A stretch of DNA of 64,000 nucleotides from Typhlomys cinereus (GCA_023101885.1 JALPQD010000359.1:1240001-1304000), one strand, 5' to 3'; shown: positions 43,468 to 56,509, counted from the first letter of the stretch. Numbers and translations: made by a program. Notes: a model not told the origin generated them from the letters alone.

Positions 43468-44324
43468 ACCCCCACAATGAAAGACAATGATTTACATTCG
43501 CACAACAGGTGTTACAGGAGAAGGTTGAGACAGAAGGAGCTGAGCCTCATGGAGTAGTCTATCAACCTAGCTACTGAGATTGAGCAGGTGATTGCAAGTT
43601 CATCACAGTCTGGATAATTTAGTGGAATACTTATCAAATTTAAAAAAATACTGAAATAAAAGATAAGGATATAGTTTGTTTAGCACATGTAGAGCTGTAG
43701 GTTCCATCCAGAAACAAATGAGTGTGGAATAGGGGAATGAGAGAGAAGAGAAAGAAAGAAACAAACAAAAAAGTTGTCATGTCACAGCTACTTTCGTAAT
43801 AGATTTAAAAAGAAAAAAAATTTATCACAGAAGCTTTATTGGTATCTTTAAATTTTGATTCTTTGAAATTTGGTCTCTTTCAAAGTTCATTTGGATTGTA
43901 TGATGCCAACAAAGGACTCTTTCTAATTTATTCTAATATGTTGGATACAAAACAATCATCTCTGATAAATTCTGTTTAATAGAAATCATCTATGGAACAT
44001 TAAAAATACAAATTCATGTACATATACTGATAGCTCTCTCTCTCACACACACTTACACTCTCTCTCCTTTCTAGACCTACTGATTGGAAGTCTTCATATT
44101 GAGGCGTTTGACATACTATAATGTTTATCAATTGTTTAAGTGATTCTGTTAGGTTGTCCAGTGATACTTTAACTGTGGCTATACTAAAGAATATGTTATA
44201 TAAGCAGACATATGCAGACTCAGACATCCACACCCACATATTAGCCACAGCTATTTCATTAGGAACTATTCCTCAATTAATTTTCTAATATTCACTATTT
44301 ACTAATACTATGATTTGAAAAAAT
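43468..44324. other. ERV remnant edge, then unique DNA
   Basis: 43468-43640 may be internal ERV sequence next to the LTR. A possible ID-like relic lies at 43650-43710. A TCTC/CACA stretch is at about 44034-44060. The rest is unassigned. Confidence 0.35.
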
Positions 44325-44706
44325 GTTTAAAAACCATTACACAGCTTAAGGGAACAAGGAGTTTACTTTCTTACGATAGTCCAGTTACAGTTCTTAGTCC
44401 AGCTTGACAGGAGAGCACACACCAATACCAGAGCTGAGAGAACTGGCTACCATAACGGCTGAGAGAAGGACAATCCTTACTTGCCAGACCAGCATGTCTG
44501 GCCAAGTATACAGAAGGATGCCCACTCTCTCAACCAGCTCTCTGTGATTTATCCAGGGCCTAATCCCACCCACCATGGGTTGGGTATTCCCCAGCAGCTA
44601 GACAATTCCTTCAGGTTTGCTCTGGGCTTAACCATCAACTCTCTACAACTATGCCTAGAGCTCAAACCCTCAACAGTCAAGTTGACACCTGTGCTTAACT
44701 ATGACA
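44325..44706 (-). mobile_element. MaLR LTR, 'caggtgtcaacttgac' family
   Basis: 'cttaagggaacaaggagtttac', 'gtccagcttgacaggagagcac', 'gccagaccagcatgtctggccaag' and 'gtcaagttgacacctgtgcttaactatgaca' ending at 44706. One of the best-preserved copies. Confidence 0.75.
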
Positions 44707-45019
44707 TAGAGTCACCTCAAAATAGCCTGAAATGTTCAAGGCCCCCCCCAGAACGTTTTTTTATCTGACCCATGATGATGTCTCACCTCAGTTTGACCAC
44801 CTGCCCTCAGTAAAACCAATTAGTGAAGATCAGAAAAAGGAATTTTTGTTCAATATGACCATATAGGCGAGAGGGATATCAATGAACCTGTCCATCTACA
44901 AGGTTTTAATGTGAGATTTAAATTGAAGGCAAGTACTAAGCTGCACAAATACTTCTGCTCAAGGCATGTCTTTTCTGACACTGACCCATCACTGTCTCAA
45001 CCTTCAAATCTCTCTTGTA
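44707..45019. other. no recognised feature
   Basis: Mixed composition, with a C8 run at about 44742. Nothing named. Confidence 0.4.
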
Positions 45020-45345
45020 AGATGTTCTCGCGATGTCATGGATTGTCCCCCACAGACTGATGTGTTTGAATCTTTAGTTGTTTGGGAAAGTCTTGCTATT
45101 TTTCAGGAGGTGGATCCTTGCTGGACGAAGGTAGTCACAGGGGGGTGGGTCTTAAGGTTAGTGAGCCTCACTCTGCTTGAGTGAGTTGAGTCTGCTCTTG
45201 AGTCTGCAATAACACTCAGTCTCCATGATGTCTGCAGTGGCTTAAGTCTCTTCCAACTTCTGTCAGCCAGTCATGGTTTCTCTGCCATGAAGTTGCCTGA
45301 ATCTCAGTGGTGTCTCACAGTAACAGAGAAGAGTAACTGCTACAC
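45020..45345 (+). mobile_element. MaLR LTR (ORR1/MT/MLT1 type), degraded
   Basis: 'cagactgatgtgtttgaatctttagttg', 'ggaggtggatccttgctgga', 'tggtttctctgccatgaagttgcc' and tail 'cacagtaacagagaagagtaact' fit a MaLR LTR in order. Confidence 0.65.
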
Positions 45346-46179
45346 ACAAGTTGTCAGAACTGTGTGAAATCTCTTTCTGGAACACAAATCCTTCCTCTGG
45401 CTGATACCAAATGTGACAAGCTTTCAGTATCCTATGAAGTCCCTTTCCCTTCTTGGCTGGTCTCCAAAGTTTGTCTCTCTTTTCTCAGCCTGAGATTCCT
45501 AGGGAAAAATTCAAATTCTCAAGGCCCATTGTTTTAGATAGACCAGGAAGGGCACAGACATTTCTCCAAAATTCTTTTTTTCGTGTTCTCTAGAACATGG
45601 ACAGCAATTTACCGAGGCAGCCAGCTTCCCTGGTGACTAATACTTAGAGAAACACTACTATTCTCTTTATTTTTACCTCTGCATCTGTCTCTTATCTTCT
45701 TTCCACTTATTTATCCCTGCTTTTATTTATTCACCACTTTTATAACTTTGACAATCAATAAGATGTAATCAATAAGAGTCTCTCTTACTCTGGCTGGAGA
45801 AAATGAATGCTATTTGAAGTTACATATGATTGTGTAGCCACACAATGGAAACATGAGGACTATATTTTCCCATGAGTTCCCTTAACATGGAAGTTAAAGG
45901 AATACAAACTAACTATAATTAAATGCATTAGGAGGACTCATTTCTAGGTGCATAATAAAATCACCCAAAAAGGTTTTGAATCCATCCCTAAAGAATCAGA
46001 ATTATTTTACTGAGTAGGGTACCTGAAATATTTTATTGAGCATAGCATTTTATTTTAAGGTCCTAAATAATGTAACCACATTGAAATAGTTGCATTTCTT
46101 ACATTCCACCCTGTGGAGCTTATGAAAGAGTAAAGAGAGAGAGTTTCAAAGCCTTGGAGTATGTGGAAGTTATTTTTAG
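45346..46179. other. no recognised feature
   Basis: Unique DNA, nothing named. Confidence 0.4.
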
Positions 46180-46535
46180 TTGTTGACTTCAGAATTAAGA
46201 ATTTTAGGCACACCCATGAGAATTATTGTGTTAGGGCAAACTTGTAGGAGATTATCTAGATGATTTCCAGCCTATAGTGTGTGGGACTGTTCCTTAGACA
46301 AGTGGCTGATTGGTGGCAGTTGGCAGATTGACACTAAGTATGTGAAATCAGTCTTGGCCTCTCTCTCTCAACTTTTCTTGTGGTTATGCTGTGGTGACGA
46401 GTTATCTCAGCTCTTGATGCTGTTATCTCTCCCCTTCCATAGTGAACCAGAACCTGAAATTGTATGCTGAAATAATAAACTCCTTGTTACCTTAAATATT
46501 CTGGCTCATGTGTTTATGTGAAGAGTAATTAAGAA
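46180..46535 (+). mobile_element. MaLR LTR, same family, diverged
   Basis: 'aaacttgtaggagattatctagatga', 'gtgtgtgggactgttccttagac', 'aataataaactccttgttacctta'. More diverged than the copies at 5982 and 44325. Confidence 0.5.
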
Positions 46536-48164
46536 TTTTGCTACGAAAAAAGTGAGGTATTTCTGTAAAAGTAAGAGAGAAAAAGGGACTCAAAAGAAGA
46601 AAGGGGGAAAATGCGCACACACACACACACACACACAGTGACAGAAAAAAAAACTCATAGAATGACAGAAAGGAATCAATGAAGATGAACACTCCTTCCT
46701 TCAATGCTAAAAAAAGAATGAGGAGAGTTCAAGTGGAATTGAGAGTAAAACATTTCAGATGGATTCCAGGCAAGGTAAAAGAAGCAGGCACTGTTTCCCA
46801 CTCCAGAAATAATGGAGAGATTAAGAGTCCATTCCTCTTGACTGACTGGGAATCAGGGAAAAGAAGCACAAAGTAAGACTGCAGCAGGGGATCCCTCATG
46901 AATGACTTTGCAGAGAGTGAAAGAAAGTAATGCACAGATAGAAGGACACTTTGAAATAATAAACTTTGAGGTTCTGAGCAGATCAGAGCCAACTGAACCA
47001 GTGTCAGGAGGACAATTAAGAGTAACAAAAATCCATGCTCGCAATTTAAAACTGAGTGTCCTTGTGCAAACTGTTAAAATTTTACATCTAGCATGAGCAG
47101 AAAGTAGACAAAGCAAATGAAGAGTTTAAGTGAAGCCAACAATAAGCAATAGTAAAGATCTATATGATGAGAAAGCCTCATTTTCTTGTAAAAATAAGTT
47201 AGGAAAGACTACAAATCCAGATAAATAAATTTTTTGTCTAAGGATGAGAATAACTTTTTACATATATGTGTGCCTATATCTCTGTCTATGTGTGCATGCA
47301 CATATGTCTTTATATATACATGCATGCAAAAGCCAATGTCAATATCAGTTGTCTTTCTTAATTACTCTCCACTTTATTTGTGAATTAATGGCCTCTCACT
47401 GGACCTAGGCTCACCAATTCCAGCTAGTTTAGTTAGCCTGCTTTCTGATTGAGCATCTGTGTCTACCTCTTGAGTCTGGGATTACAAGTGGGTACTTGCA
47501 GGACTAAGGTAAGAATAACTCTAGATCCTTTCACGTAAGAATATGCCATTAACTCTTCAACTTTGTAACAAATCCATGTTTCTAAATACATCAGCTTGAT
47601 ATGATTCTCCCAAGAGGTAATCTGTTATAAGTCACTCACACACTTCATGGCGATGAAGCAACAGTAGTCATGCATGAATATTATTCTCATCGTCCTTAAA
47701 CTTTTAATCAAACTTTCTTTTGTCTTGTCCTTCTCATCTCCCTCTCCTCCTCTGCAGTCTGATGTTCTTCATGAGAGAGTCTGTAACCATTGAAATGCAA
47801 AAAACAATCGAATGCTGAGTGAGTTTTATAAATCATGCAGATGTTCTGTCTTTGTGATTTTGCTAAAAATTTTCAGTAAGCAAAACCATAAGAAAATGCA
47901 TGAAAATATGTTATCTTCTAGAGAACCAGTGTGGCTATATACATTTTTATAATTCTGCAAGTATATTCTTTTCTCTTGGCACATCACAATGTTGAATGAG
48001 AAAAGTTAGTGTCTATGGAAATTATCTTCTTAAGACATCTCCCAGTTGCATAACTTTCTGTCTGGGACTTTGTTCATTCTATCTGTCATCTAGATAAAAA
48101 AATCTGTTGATTCTCATCTTTTTGCCATTTTCATGTGTACATACTATGGAGTACATGTGTGTTT
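46536..48164. other. no recognised feature
   Basis: Unique DNA with a CA run at about 46615-46637 and an alternating purine/pyrimidine stretch at 47258-47330. Opposed overlapping frames of 64-99 codons at 46679-47116 have no recognisable product. Confidence 0.4.
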
Positions 48165-48515
48165 GTGCTAGATATAGATGTCAGCTTGGCTATTGACGGC
48201 TTGAGCTCTAGGCACAGTTATGAAGAATTGATGATTGAACTAAGCCCTGATCAAGCCTGCAGCAGACTGTCTCTGGGAGGTGATTCAGAAGACTGGCATT
48301 CTTTGGTAGACTTATGCTGTCTGGTAAGTGAAGATTTTCTCTTTCTCAGCAGTTATGAGGATGTGGTCTGCTAATTCCTTTGATCCCCGGTGTTGGCATG
48401 AGTGCCACTGTCAAATTCTAATAAGCAATATAATGAGCAATCATGAGCTAGATTAAAACCCTTTATTCCCATAAACCATTTTGTTGTGAATTTATCAACG
48501 CCATGAAAGAAAAGT
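48165..48515 (+). mobile_element. MaLR LTR, same family, diverged
   Basis: 'gatatagatgtcagcttggctattgacgg', 'ctctaggcacagttatgaagaattgatg', 'cccataaaccattttgttgtgaatttatcaac'. Plus orientation. The 79-codon frame over 48135-48374 is inside it and is not a gene. Confidence 0.6.
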
Positions 48516-48519
48516 GCTG

Positions 48520-48805
48520 CAGCATGTGAGTATGCATGTATGAGGAGTCCAGAAGATGGTATCAGTAATCATCTTAAATTGATCTACCTTGTTGTTTAAA
48601 TGCTGGGACTCTAAACTCAAGCGTTCATTGGTACAGCTAGTCTGACTTGCCAACTTTTTCTGGGGATTTCCATCCTCTATGTTCTGTGTCTGGAGTTACA
48701 AATGCCCCCAACCTGGGAATTTTAGGTGGAATGTAGGGATACACATCCTAATCCTTTTGCCTGTTCAGCAAGCACTTTAACTCTTGAGCCATCTTCCCAG
48801 CCCCT
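48520..48805 (-). mobile_element. older tRNA-derived SINE
   Basis: Ends on plus with 'ttaactcttgagccatcttcccagcccctg', the reverse of a tRNA-like head, and begins with a TG-containing part. Its head half was copied in the tandem duplication at 48700-49007. Confidence 0.6.
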
Positions 48806-49007
48806 GATTCAAGTTACTTGAAAGCCAGGTAAAAATAATGATCGAAAGTCCAAAAATGCCCCCAACCTGGGAATTTTAGGTGGAATGTAGGGATACACGT
48901 CGTAATCCTTTTGCCTGTTCAGCAAGCACTTTAACTCTTGAGCCATCTTCGCAGCCCCTGATTCAAGTTACTTGAAAGCCAGGTAAAAATAATGATCGGA
49001 AGTCCAA
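48700..49007. repeat. tandem duplication, 154-bp unit, two copies
   Basis: The unit 48700-48853 is repeated at 48854-49007. I count four single-base differences (about 97% identity). It spans the tRNA-like head of a minus-strand SINE and about 50 bp of flank, so the duplication came after the SINE insertion. Confidence 0.95.
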
Positions 49008-49599
49008 TTCATCAGATAGCTGAAGCTAGCAGGCAATTAAATAGTCTTAAATCCCAAACACAGAGAGATCTATCTAATGAGAGAGAGAATGCCAGAAGTT
49101 TCTCATCTGGGGGAGAACAGAAGAGGACATTAGTACAAGCAGGTGAGACGCAAACTTACAAAAAAAAATCACTAATTCATAAAATTTTGGCCATACTGGG
49201 TTCAGCTGTTTTGTGATTTGTAATCGGATCCTAATGCGAACCCACCTCTAGACCTTATGCTATCAACAGGGAACCGCAGAACTGACCCAATGGAATCCCA
49301 AAGGCTTAGAAGAGATTTTAGAAATCTTGCAGTGGGACTGCACATTCCAACACTGAGGTGTTGCAGGTTTCCCACCTAAGGCCGGTATTCACTTACACAC
49401 TCACACAGAATTTAAAATATTCCCTCCCCCTTTTCAAAAGAGCCCTTCCTCTCCTCCTCCCTCAAGAAGCCTGCTCAGAGAAGTGAGCTACGAACAGATC
49501 TTTTCTTTACCTTTGCTGGTGAAATCTACCTCTCTTGTCTGAGTCCCTTCATGGTTGCCAAATGTTACGGGGAACAGTCTTTCCTCTACTGGTCAAATG
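49008..49599. other. possible ERV internal remnant
   Basis: This lies just downstream (in LTR orientation) of the primer-site-like motif at 49600, so it may be leader and internal sequence of that element. It has an A-run at 49158-49167 and a C/T-rich block at 49425-49460. No viral protein can be read. Confidence 0.3.
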
Positions 49600-49617
49600 C
49601 CCCAGCTTGCGCGCCAA
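49600..49617 (-). other. degenerate lysine-type primer-binding site
   Basis: Minus strand TGGCGCGCAAGCTGGGGC differs at three of 18 bases from the lysine-1,2 site. It lies 12-15 bases after the LTR end, further than usual, so an indel must be assumed. Confidence 0.45.
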
Positions 49618-49629
49618 ATGCTGCTGGGT

Positions 49630-50115
49630 TGTTGTCCCTTTCTGGCTTGTGTTCGGAGTGGGAGATTGAAACCAGAACACAGGTAGCGGATTGAGGTAGA
49701 GTTTATTAGAGGAAAGAAAGAATGGAACTCATGGACTTCAGATGTGAGGGGCTAGGGCGCCCTGGAGAACTCAGACTCTAGGCATGGAATCCATGAGGGG
49801 CAAGGAACTAGAAATGAACTCACAGACCCCACAAGTGGAGTGCTGCCATGACAGGCAGGTGCCAAAAATGGCTGCCAAGGTCAGGTATATTTATGCCTTT
49901 TGATAAGCCAGGGAAAACAATTAGGCAAGCCTAGGAAAAATCGCTTTTCCTCATTGGTTAGCTCACTTCAGGGGCCCAACCCAATTGATCCTGTGCCCAC
50001 TTGGAGGTGGGGCTATTACTATAAGGGATAGCTAATCTCTATATCCTTTAATAAGGGTTGGGGGAAGTTGGTAAGGGGTGTGTTCTTTAGAGACTCATTT
50101 GGTTGCTTTCTTCAT
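49630..50115 (-). mobile_element. ERV LTR, minus strand
   Basis: The end nearest the primer site reads ..GGGACAACA on minus at 49630. AATAAA is at 49702-49707 and a TATA-like box (ATAAATATA) at about 49886-49894. 'ccattcctc/attggtta' CCAAT-like text is at about 49950. It resembles the LTR at 58390-58830 ('ggcaagcctaggaaaa..gcttttcctcattggttag'). The U3 start is unclear near 50115. Confidence 0.6.
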
Positions 50116-50129
50116 GACCTAATTATCAA

Positions 50130-50460
50130 GGTCAAGTTCAACTTTAGAATCACCTGTTAGAACTCGAGGTAGGTCTGTGAGGAAATTTTCACTAACATTT
50201 AGCAGAGGAGATAGGTTAAAACCATCCCTAATGTAGATGGGCAGTATCATCCCATAGTTTTGAATAAAAAGGAGAAAACATTCATCTCTCTCTGCTTTCT
50301 GAAGATGGAGGCAATGTGACCAGTTGTGTCTCACACCCTTTTCAGCACACAATGTCATGATTCACTGTGCCCTTAAACTCTTAGGGAAAATAAAACCTTC
50401 CTTTCTTCAGTTATTTTGTTGGTCATTTAGTCACAGCAATGAGAAAAGTAACTAATCCAG
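50130..50460 (+). mobile_element. MaLR-type LTR, 5' part missing
   Basis: 'gggcagtatcatcccatagttttgaataaaaagg', 'catctctctctgctttctgaagatgg', and tail 'ttggtcatttagtcacagcaatgagaaaagtaactaa' are typical of a MaLR LTR 3' half. Confidence 0.65.
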
Positions 50461-51344
50461 TGTTTGACACTCTCTGTCATATTATAGTATCATGAGAAAA
50501 AAACTCACCACGTGCCAGCATCTTATATTAGACATCTGACTTGTGCAACTGTGAAACATTTATATTCTTTGTAAATTACCTAGTACACTATATGCAATTT
50601 GAGAAGGAAATAGAGTAAGACAGACTAGATTCCGAAGCACTGGTCTTCGTCAATTTTAGCATGCAAGTTCTCCTCTACCAAGTCCTTCATAAACATAGTG
50701 CAGAATCACTGACTAATTAGCATATATTTTCTGATTGTATATAGTACATTAAGATAAGCAATCATGGCTCATGATAAGCTTCCAAGTGGATAAAACTCAA
50801 TCACACTCCATCTTTAAAAGAAATCATTTCAATTGGGTAATAAGTGCTCACAATAAGCAGCTTTCCATGATTACAAAAAGTCATGATTTTGAAAATATGC
50901 CTACTATGGAAATCTCTGTGTAGTTGTGACATGTTGTCCTTTGCTTCTCATTTATAATGTACTTAATTTTTTAGTTTTTAGACTTTTATTTGATTTTATG
51001 TCCTTCCTAAATATGCACATGACCTAGATAAACCAACTTAATCAGCTTGGGCTAATTAAGAGTCCGTGTGACATCTCCTACAAAAACTAAAGACAATTGA
51101 TGTCGGATGGGAGAAAGGAAACTACACTCCCCAAAGTTGCATCCCTGCCTCAGCAAATACCCAGATACATGTCATTAACAATAACCCTGATGGTAGTAAG
51201 TGACCCAGATGTAAAGAAGGATGTAAGAGCAGGAGGGAGACTGTTGAAGGAGAAAATTTGGAATTGGAGAAAGTGGGGCACTGGGACTGGATGATAAGGT
51301 GAAAATGACATGATTGCATGTGTAAAATCTCAAAAGAGTCTGGG
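50461..51344. other. no recognised feature
   Basis: AT-rich unique DNA. Overlapping opposed frames near 51097-51364 have no support. Confidence 0.4.
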
Positions 51345-51660
51345 TGAGCTGTATGGAAGCTCATGCCTGTAATTCCAGCACTGGAGAGATAGATGCAAGA
51401 GGATTATTAGTTACAGACCATATTGGACTACATATTAAGTTTTAGTCAGGACTAAACATCACATGAGCCCATACCTCAAAATCTCAGTAATAGTTAAGAT
51501 ACGAAGCAAATTGGCTTATATAAGATATTTAAATATCTTATAATTATAAAATAGTTACAAAATAGCTACAGATACAACTCAGTCATAATCTTGCTGGTCT
51601 AGCATGTATAGGGTTATAGGTTGGATCTTCAGCCTAAATCCTTCCCCAAAATATCCAGAG
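51345..51660 (+). mobile_element. B4-type SINE
   Basis: B1-like head 'gctcatgcctgtaattccagcactggagagatagatgcaagaggatt' at 51358-51405, then an ID-like part 'gatacaactcagtcataatcttgctggtctagcatgtatagggttataggttggatct' at about 51570-51630. B1 then ID on plus is B4 order. Confidence 0.65.
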
Positions 51661-53019
51661 GTAAATCCATTTTCCAGTTCCTCTTCATACTCCCCCTTTA
51701 TCTTTATTTGGTGCCAAATTTATGCCAGTAAATGTAATCAAACAAATAGCTATCATAGTTTGTATTAGTAGATTTTTGATAAGAAAATGGAATTTAATTC
51801 TATAGTTCATGAGGTTTGAGAGTCCAAAATAAGGATGTTAGCAGGTTCATTTTCTGAGGGAATACCTAGTCTCTTCTTCTAAAGAGGTGCTTTGTTACCA
51901 TTACCAAGAAGGGCCAATAGTGTTTTCATAAGGAAGATGAAAAAAACAGAGCTGAAGGGTTCCCTTCAGCCTTTCATGAAGTCTAACATCCCGCTTAGGG
52001 AGGTTTTCTCATGCGCTATTATCTACTGAATTCCCTACCTCTTGATCTTCACTGGACATTAAGTTTTAATTGAAATCTAAGAGGGGCACATAACTGCAGC
52101 AACAGCACTGAAATAAGTGGAAAACACAATATGGGGACATTTTAAAGATAGACAATAACTTAAATTGAGCAAGGAAGAGTGTTAAGTTTTAGAGACAAAG
52201 GCTGCAGAATAGAATAAAAGAAAATAAGAGAATTATGTACAAACACTTTTATGAGAAAACAAAAATTGAGTGAATTATAGCCTATTACTACAGCTAATGC
52301 TGCTGTTTCTGAGGTGAGGTGTTCAATTGGACAGGGTCTCCTCAACTGATCCGAAAATTTGATGAATTTCTGTGAGATATGTCAGCCTGCTGATCAGCAT
52401 GTTCTGCTGTTAGCTCATTGTCCAACAAAAATAAAAAGCTACCCCATGAAAAAAAAAATGGGCAAGTTTGACCCACTACGTATGCTTGTCTAGGTCCTCC
52501 AAGAAGAAAATAGAGGGACAAAGGAAGGCTGGAGAAGCCTGGGTGGTCAATCAAATCTGACTCTGAGTGAAAGGAAGAGAAGAGAATGCAGTTGAGTATG
52601 TCCATGGTTGAAATTCAAAGGAAAGTTCAGAAGGTCATTGGGATGCCAGAATTGCCATTAGGCATGACTACATGCTCTTCAAGATAATATCTATGCCACA
52701 CCCTGCCTAAGAAACTTTCAGCACATATTCTCTATTTGTGTCATACAAGAGCAAGTCTACCTCTTCTAGAAGGTAAACTTCTAGGAAGGATGAGTCCAGA
52801 TTTTCCTAACAGCAAGCAGGGCTTATACCTCAATGGTACCCACATATGTATCTTCTATAGTAGTGATTCAAAAATGCACAGCACTTACAGAGCCAGAAGT
52901 TAGTGGTTCTTGTTAGATGATAGGGCACTTTCTGTTACAATAACCATTGTTACTTCTGTGATATGTTCTGACACTTTTTAATGCTTTTTATACTTTTAGT
53001 GTTTCATATATGAATACAG
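51661..53019. other. no recognised feature
   Basis: Unique DNA. The 87-codon minus frame at 52342-52605 has no motif beyond a hydrophobic stretch; not called. Confidence 0.4.
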
Positions 53020-53280
53020 TGTATTATGATATTTTCACACTTAATTCCAAATCCCATCCCTTTCTCTTCCCATTACAACCTTTCTTCCCACTAGACACTT
53101 CCTACCTTCAAGTCTTTTCCCATGTGTGGCCTTCTGAATTTCATCTGATTCGCTTTTGATGACATGTGCCTGAGTGCTTGTTGTATTAATCATATATAAG
53201 TGGATATACTCTTGAGGAGAACATCTTTTATTTCCTCCCCATCAACATTAGCCTTCCTGACTACCTTTGATTTGTAACTT
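53020..53280 (-). mobile_element. possible L1 3' UTR fragment
   Basis: 'tcccatccctttctcttcccattacaacc', 'cccatgtgtggccttctgaa' and 'gtggatatactcttgaggagaac' look like antisense rodent L1 3' UTR. By eye only. Confidence 0.35.
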
Positions 53281-53579
53281 AATAGCGCAGTATCACATTG
53301 AGATAAAATACAGCTGGTCCCTTCTCTCATTATCAAAGAAGCAAATGAGATGAACACAGCTTAACACAAAGTAGGATTGAATAAATATTGAAGTTTTATC
53401 CAACTCTTACTGAGCCATAGGCTATATAAAGAACAAAGTATTTCCCATGGATATTAAAGTCTCACCCATTCATCTATATTACATGACTTTTCTTGGGGAG
53501 CCTGGGCTAATTTCTCTTCACATAAGATACTATCCTCATGACTAAGAAGTGATTTAAACAAAATGCAGTGTAGCATCAT
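53281..53579. other. no recognised feature
   Basis: AT-rich unique DNA. Confidence 0.4.
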
Positions 53580-53835
53580 TGCATTAATTCGGGTTACTTG
53601 CAAAAATGGAAGAGTTATTTACAGGAGTGTGGAGGACATAAAAACAGCCTCGTCACCACAAAACCTACCCCAGCATGAAAGCTGCTTTACCAGAGCTCCA
53701 TGCACAACATCTGGGGAACTTCACTAGATTTCTCTGTCCTCCCTGACAGTTTAGTCCTTAGGTAACTTTTGAACTCCTTTTAAATTTCCTTTGTATTCAG
53801 AATACCCTCCCAACTGTCTTCTGGAAAATATGCTT
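53580..53835. repeat. interspersed repeat, family not named
   Basis: 'ggagtgtggaggacataaaaacagcctcgtcaccacaaaacctaccccagcatgaaagctgc' recalls a dispersed repeat I know from murid genomes but cannot name. The orientation is unknown. Confidence 0.35.
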
Positions 53836-56429
53836 TATTTGAAGGGAAGAGCTACATAATATCTAAGAGACAGCAAATTAAGGGTGATTTGTATCATATT
53901 CAACACTAACCTTACTGTAGAGAAAATTGTGGTCTTGAGGACACTTGGAAGTGAAATGTCATCTAATGACTGATGTGGGATCTTCAAACCTCGCTCTATA
54001 TTAATAAAGCATTTTATTCCTTACACAAATACCATACAACTTACTAACATAAAATATTTAAATGTCATCAAACATTGGAACAGCAGCATTTGTCTCCCTC
54101 CCATCATAGTCATAATAAATTACCAAATCAAAACAGTCCTTACCTTGATCGTTTTAATGTATTACGTATAGTTAGTAAGTAGCTGTTTTTAAATAGTTCT
54201 TCAAGGATGTGTGTTTTCATATCGCCATCTTTTGCATTCAATTTGCATTTACATATTACAGTTTGAATATCCAATAAAGAAAATTTACATTCTAGATTCT
54301 TTGTACAAAACTAGAATATTTCAGATATATTCACTGTAGTTTTGTTCACCCTGGTGTTTGTTAACATATAAGAGTCATTAAAAATAAGCAAATAGCACAG
54401 CAAATTTTTATTATCCAGAGATAGAAAATTATTGCAATCTTCCTTTATTCTTTCCTCTTGTTCTGTCACAATATCTTCAATATTTTACTGTGAATAATGT
54501 TCCTAGTACAGTGTTCTGTACAATTACAGTAAAAACTCTACACTTATCAAAAATATCAACTTTCTAGTAGCACTTAATTTACTGGAAAATAGATTATTTT
54601 GGCAATGAAAATTTCCTTTAAATGGTAAAGTACAATTTGAAGAAAAGTAAGCAAAAGCTTAAACTGTAACAAAAAAGTGAAACAAGAGAAGCAGAGGAAG
54701 AGATGACTGAGACAAAAAATAAGTGATAGGAAAGTCAAGACCTTAGCTGTCATAAGACACACCATGTTGGAACATGGCTTAAATGACTTATTCTATGTTA
54801 TAGTGTCACCTGAGCAGATAATCAGAAAATTCCCAAAGTGCAATTTTATACTATTGTCTTAACTTTCAATTAAGAATATCAAAGTGACCCAGTTTCAGAT
54901 TTTTCTTTCTGACCGAACAGTACTGTCCCAACTAGTAGGGACTGAGGCCAAAGTTTTGGGAACAGACTCAAAGTGTTTAATATCTGGTGACTTTTCAAAT
55001 GTATAGAACAAGACTAACAAGATTTGAAGTCATTATTATTAGGAGTTATCTAATCCTGTCTTTCAGAGGATACTGGAAAAATATCCTTTACTTCCTTTCT
55101 TTCTTACATTTAGAATAAGAAAAATATTGCTTATAATTTCATAGCCATAAAATTAAGAGAGAGATTTATATTACACCATAATGGACTGGGGTTAGCTCTG
55201 GGACACTGGCCATGAGGGAAGGTTTTATGGGTGGCCTGCATTGAAAGGTACTCAAATCTTGCTAATGAATACATTTCCCATGTCAGCTGGCAGGGGACTA
55301 GAAATTCCCAATAAAGCCACTGTCAAAGCTAACATAATGATTCCAGAAAGCTTCTCAGCAAGAATACACATCTTTTGCCAGTAGGAAAAGTATTCATCAA
55401 ATGTCACCAAAGTTAAAATTATAAATAACCATCACTTATTTAGATTCTAATCCCTGGTGCTATAAAATGAACTTTTTGGGAAGTGTGTCATCTGTGTCAA
55501 TGGAATTCCCACGTTTCTTATTTTATGCCACATTTTGCTCCCTTTACACCCATCACAGGGACATTATAGCTAAGACAATGTTTCTCAGAAACCTTGGAAA
55601 CTAATTGTCTAAGTGAGATTACTTTTAACCATTGGGATGAATGCTTTCTGTTTAGAGAAAGGACCATTGGAGCCCATTCTTTGTTGAAAGAAAGCAGGAA
55701 TAAACAGGATAATAGCTATCCCCCATGGTCAAGTCAGACTGTCTGAAATACTAAATTTAACTCATGCATAATGGCTATGGATTTGGTGTCTCTGAAGTAG
55801 AATCACTTCATGATTCTCAGTTTCTCCAAGAAAAAAATTTAATCAGTGAATTTCGTTTCTGTTTGGGAAAAAAAGTGGATGATTTGCATTCTCTATCATG
55901 AATTCTGAAAAAGCAGATCCAAAGTCAGAAATCAGGAATAAGGAAGAATCAACAAAAGAAAATGGACAATGTAATGCTATATGGAAGTGTTACATCTCTC
56001 AGCTGAAAAGTTATGTATTCCACTTAGTGGGTATGTAGCCACTCCCTGTGAATTAGAAGTAGTGGTGACTGCTATTAAAAAAGAGTGGGCAAGGCAAACT
56101 GGTGTGAATCTTAGGAGCTATTGCAAAGAATTAGAACAAAGTAGAAAAAGCAATAAGTAAGTAGTATAGTAAGCAGAAAAGAACAGTGAATATGTAACTC
56201 ACTGTTCTTAAGTGGTACTCAAATCTTATATGCGTTATTTGTGAAACATTCAAAAATTGTATGTTGAATAAGGCTTATGACTTATTTAAGACTGCTTAAA
56301 ATATTCAGTATGTATGATACAGATTATTATTAGGGAAAAATTAATGAAAAGATTGTCTTACCAATTCAAAAGGAATTTTCTAAAAAAGGGGGAGTAGAAA
56401 AATTATTGAAAATTAGAAATAAAAAAGGA
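53836..56429. other. no recognised feature
   Basis: 2.6 kb of AT-rich unique DNA with no repeat or frame I can support. This and 21836-24171 are the longest repeat-free parts and the best place to look for conserved non-coding elements. Confidence 0.4.
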
Positions 56430-56443
56430 AGTTCCTCAAAATT

Positions 56444-56477
56444 TGTTTGCATACACCTGTATGAGTTGTGTGTGTCT

Positions 56478-56509
<32 letters not shown>

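Noticed and set aside
46679..47116. Overlapping opposed frames of 64-99 codons as possible exons
   Set aside because: No consistent splice sites, no known domain, and the frames contradict each other by strand.
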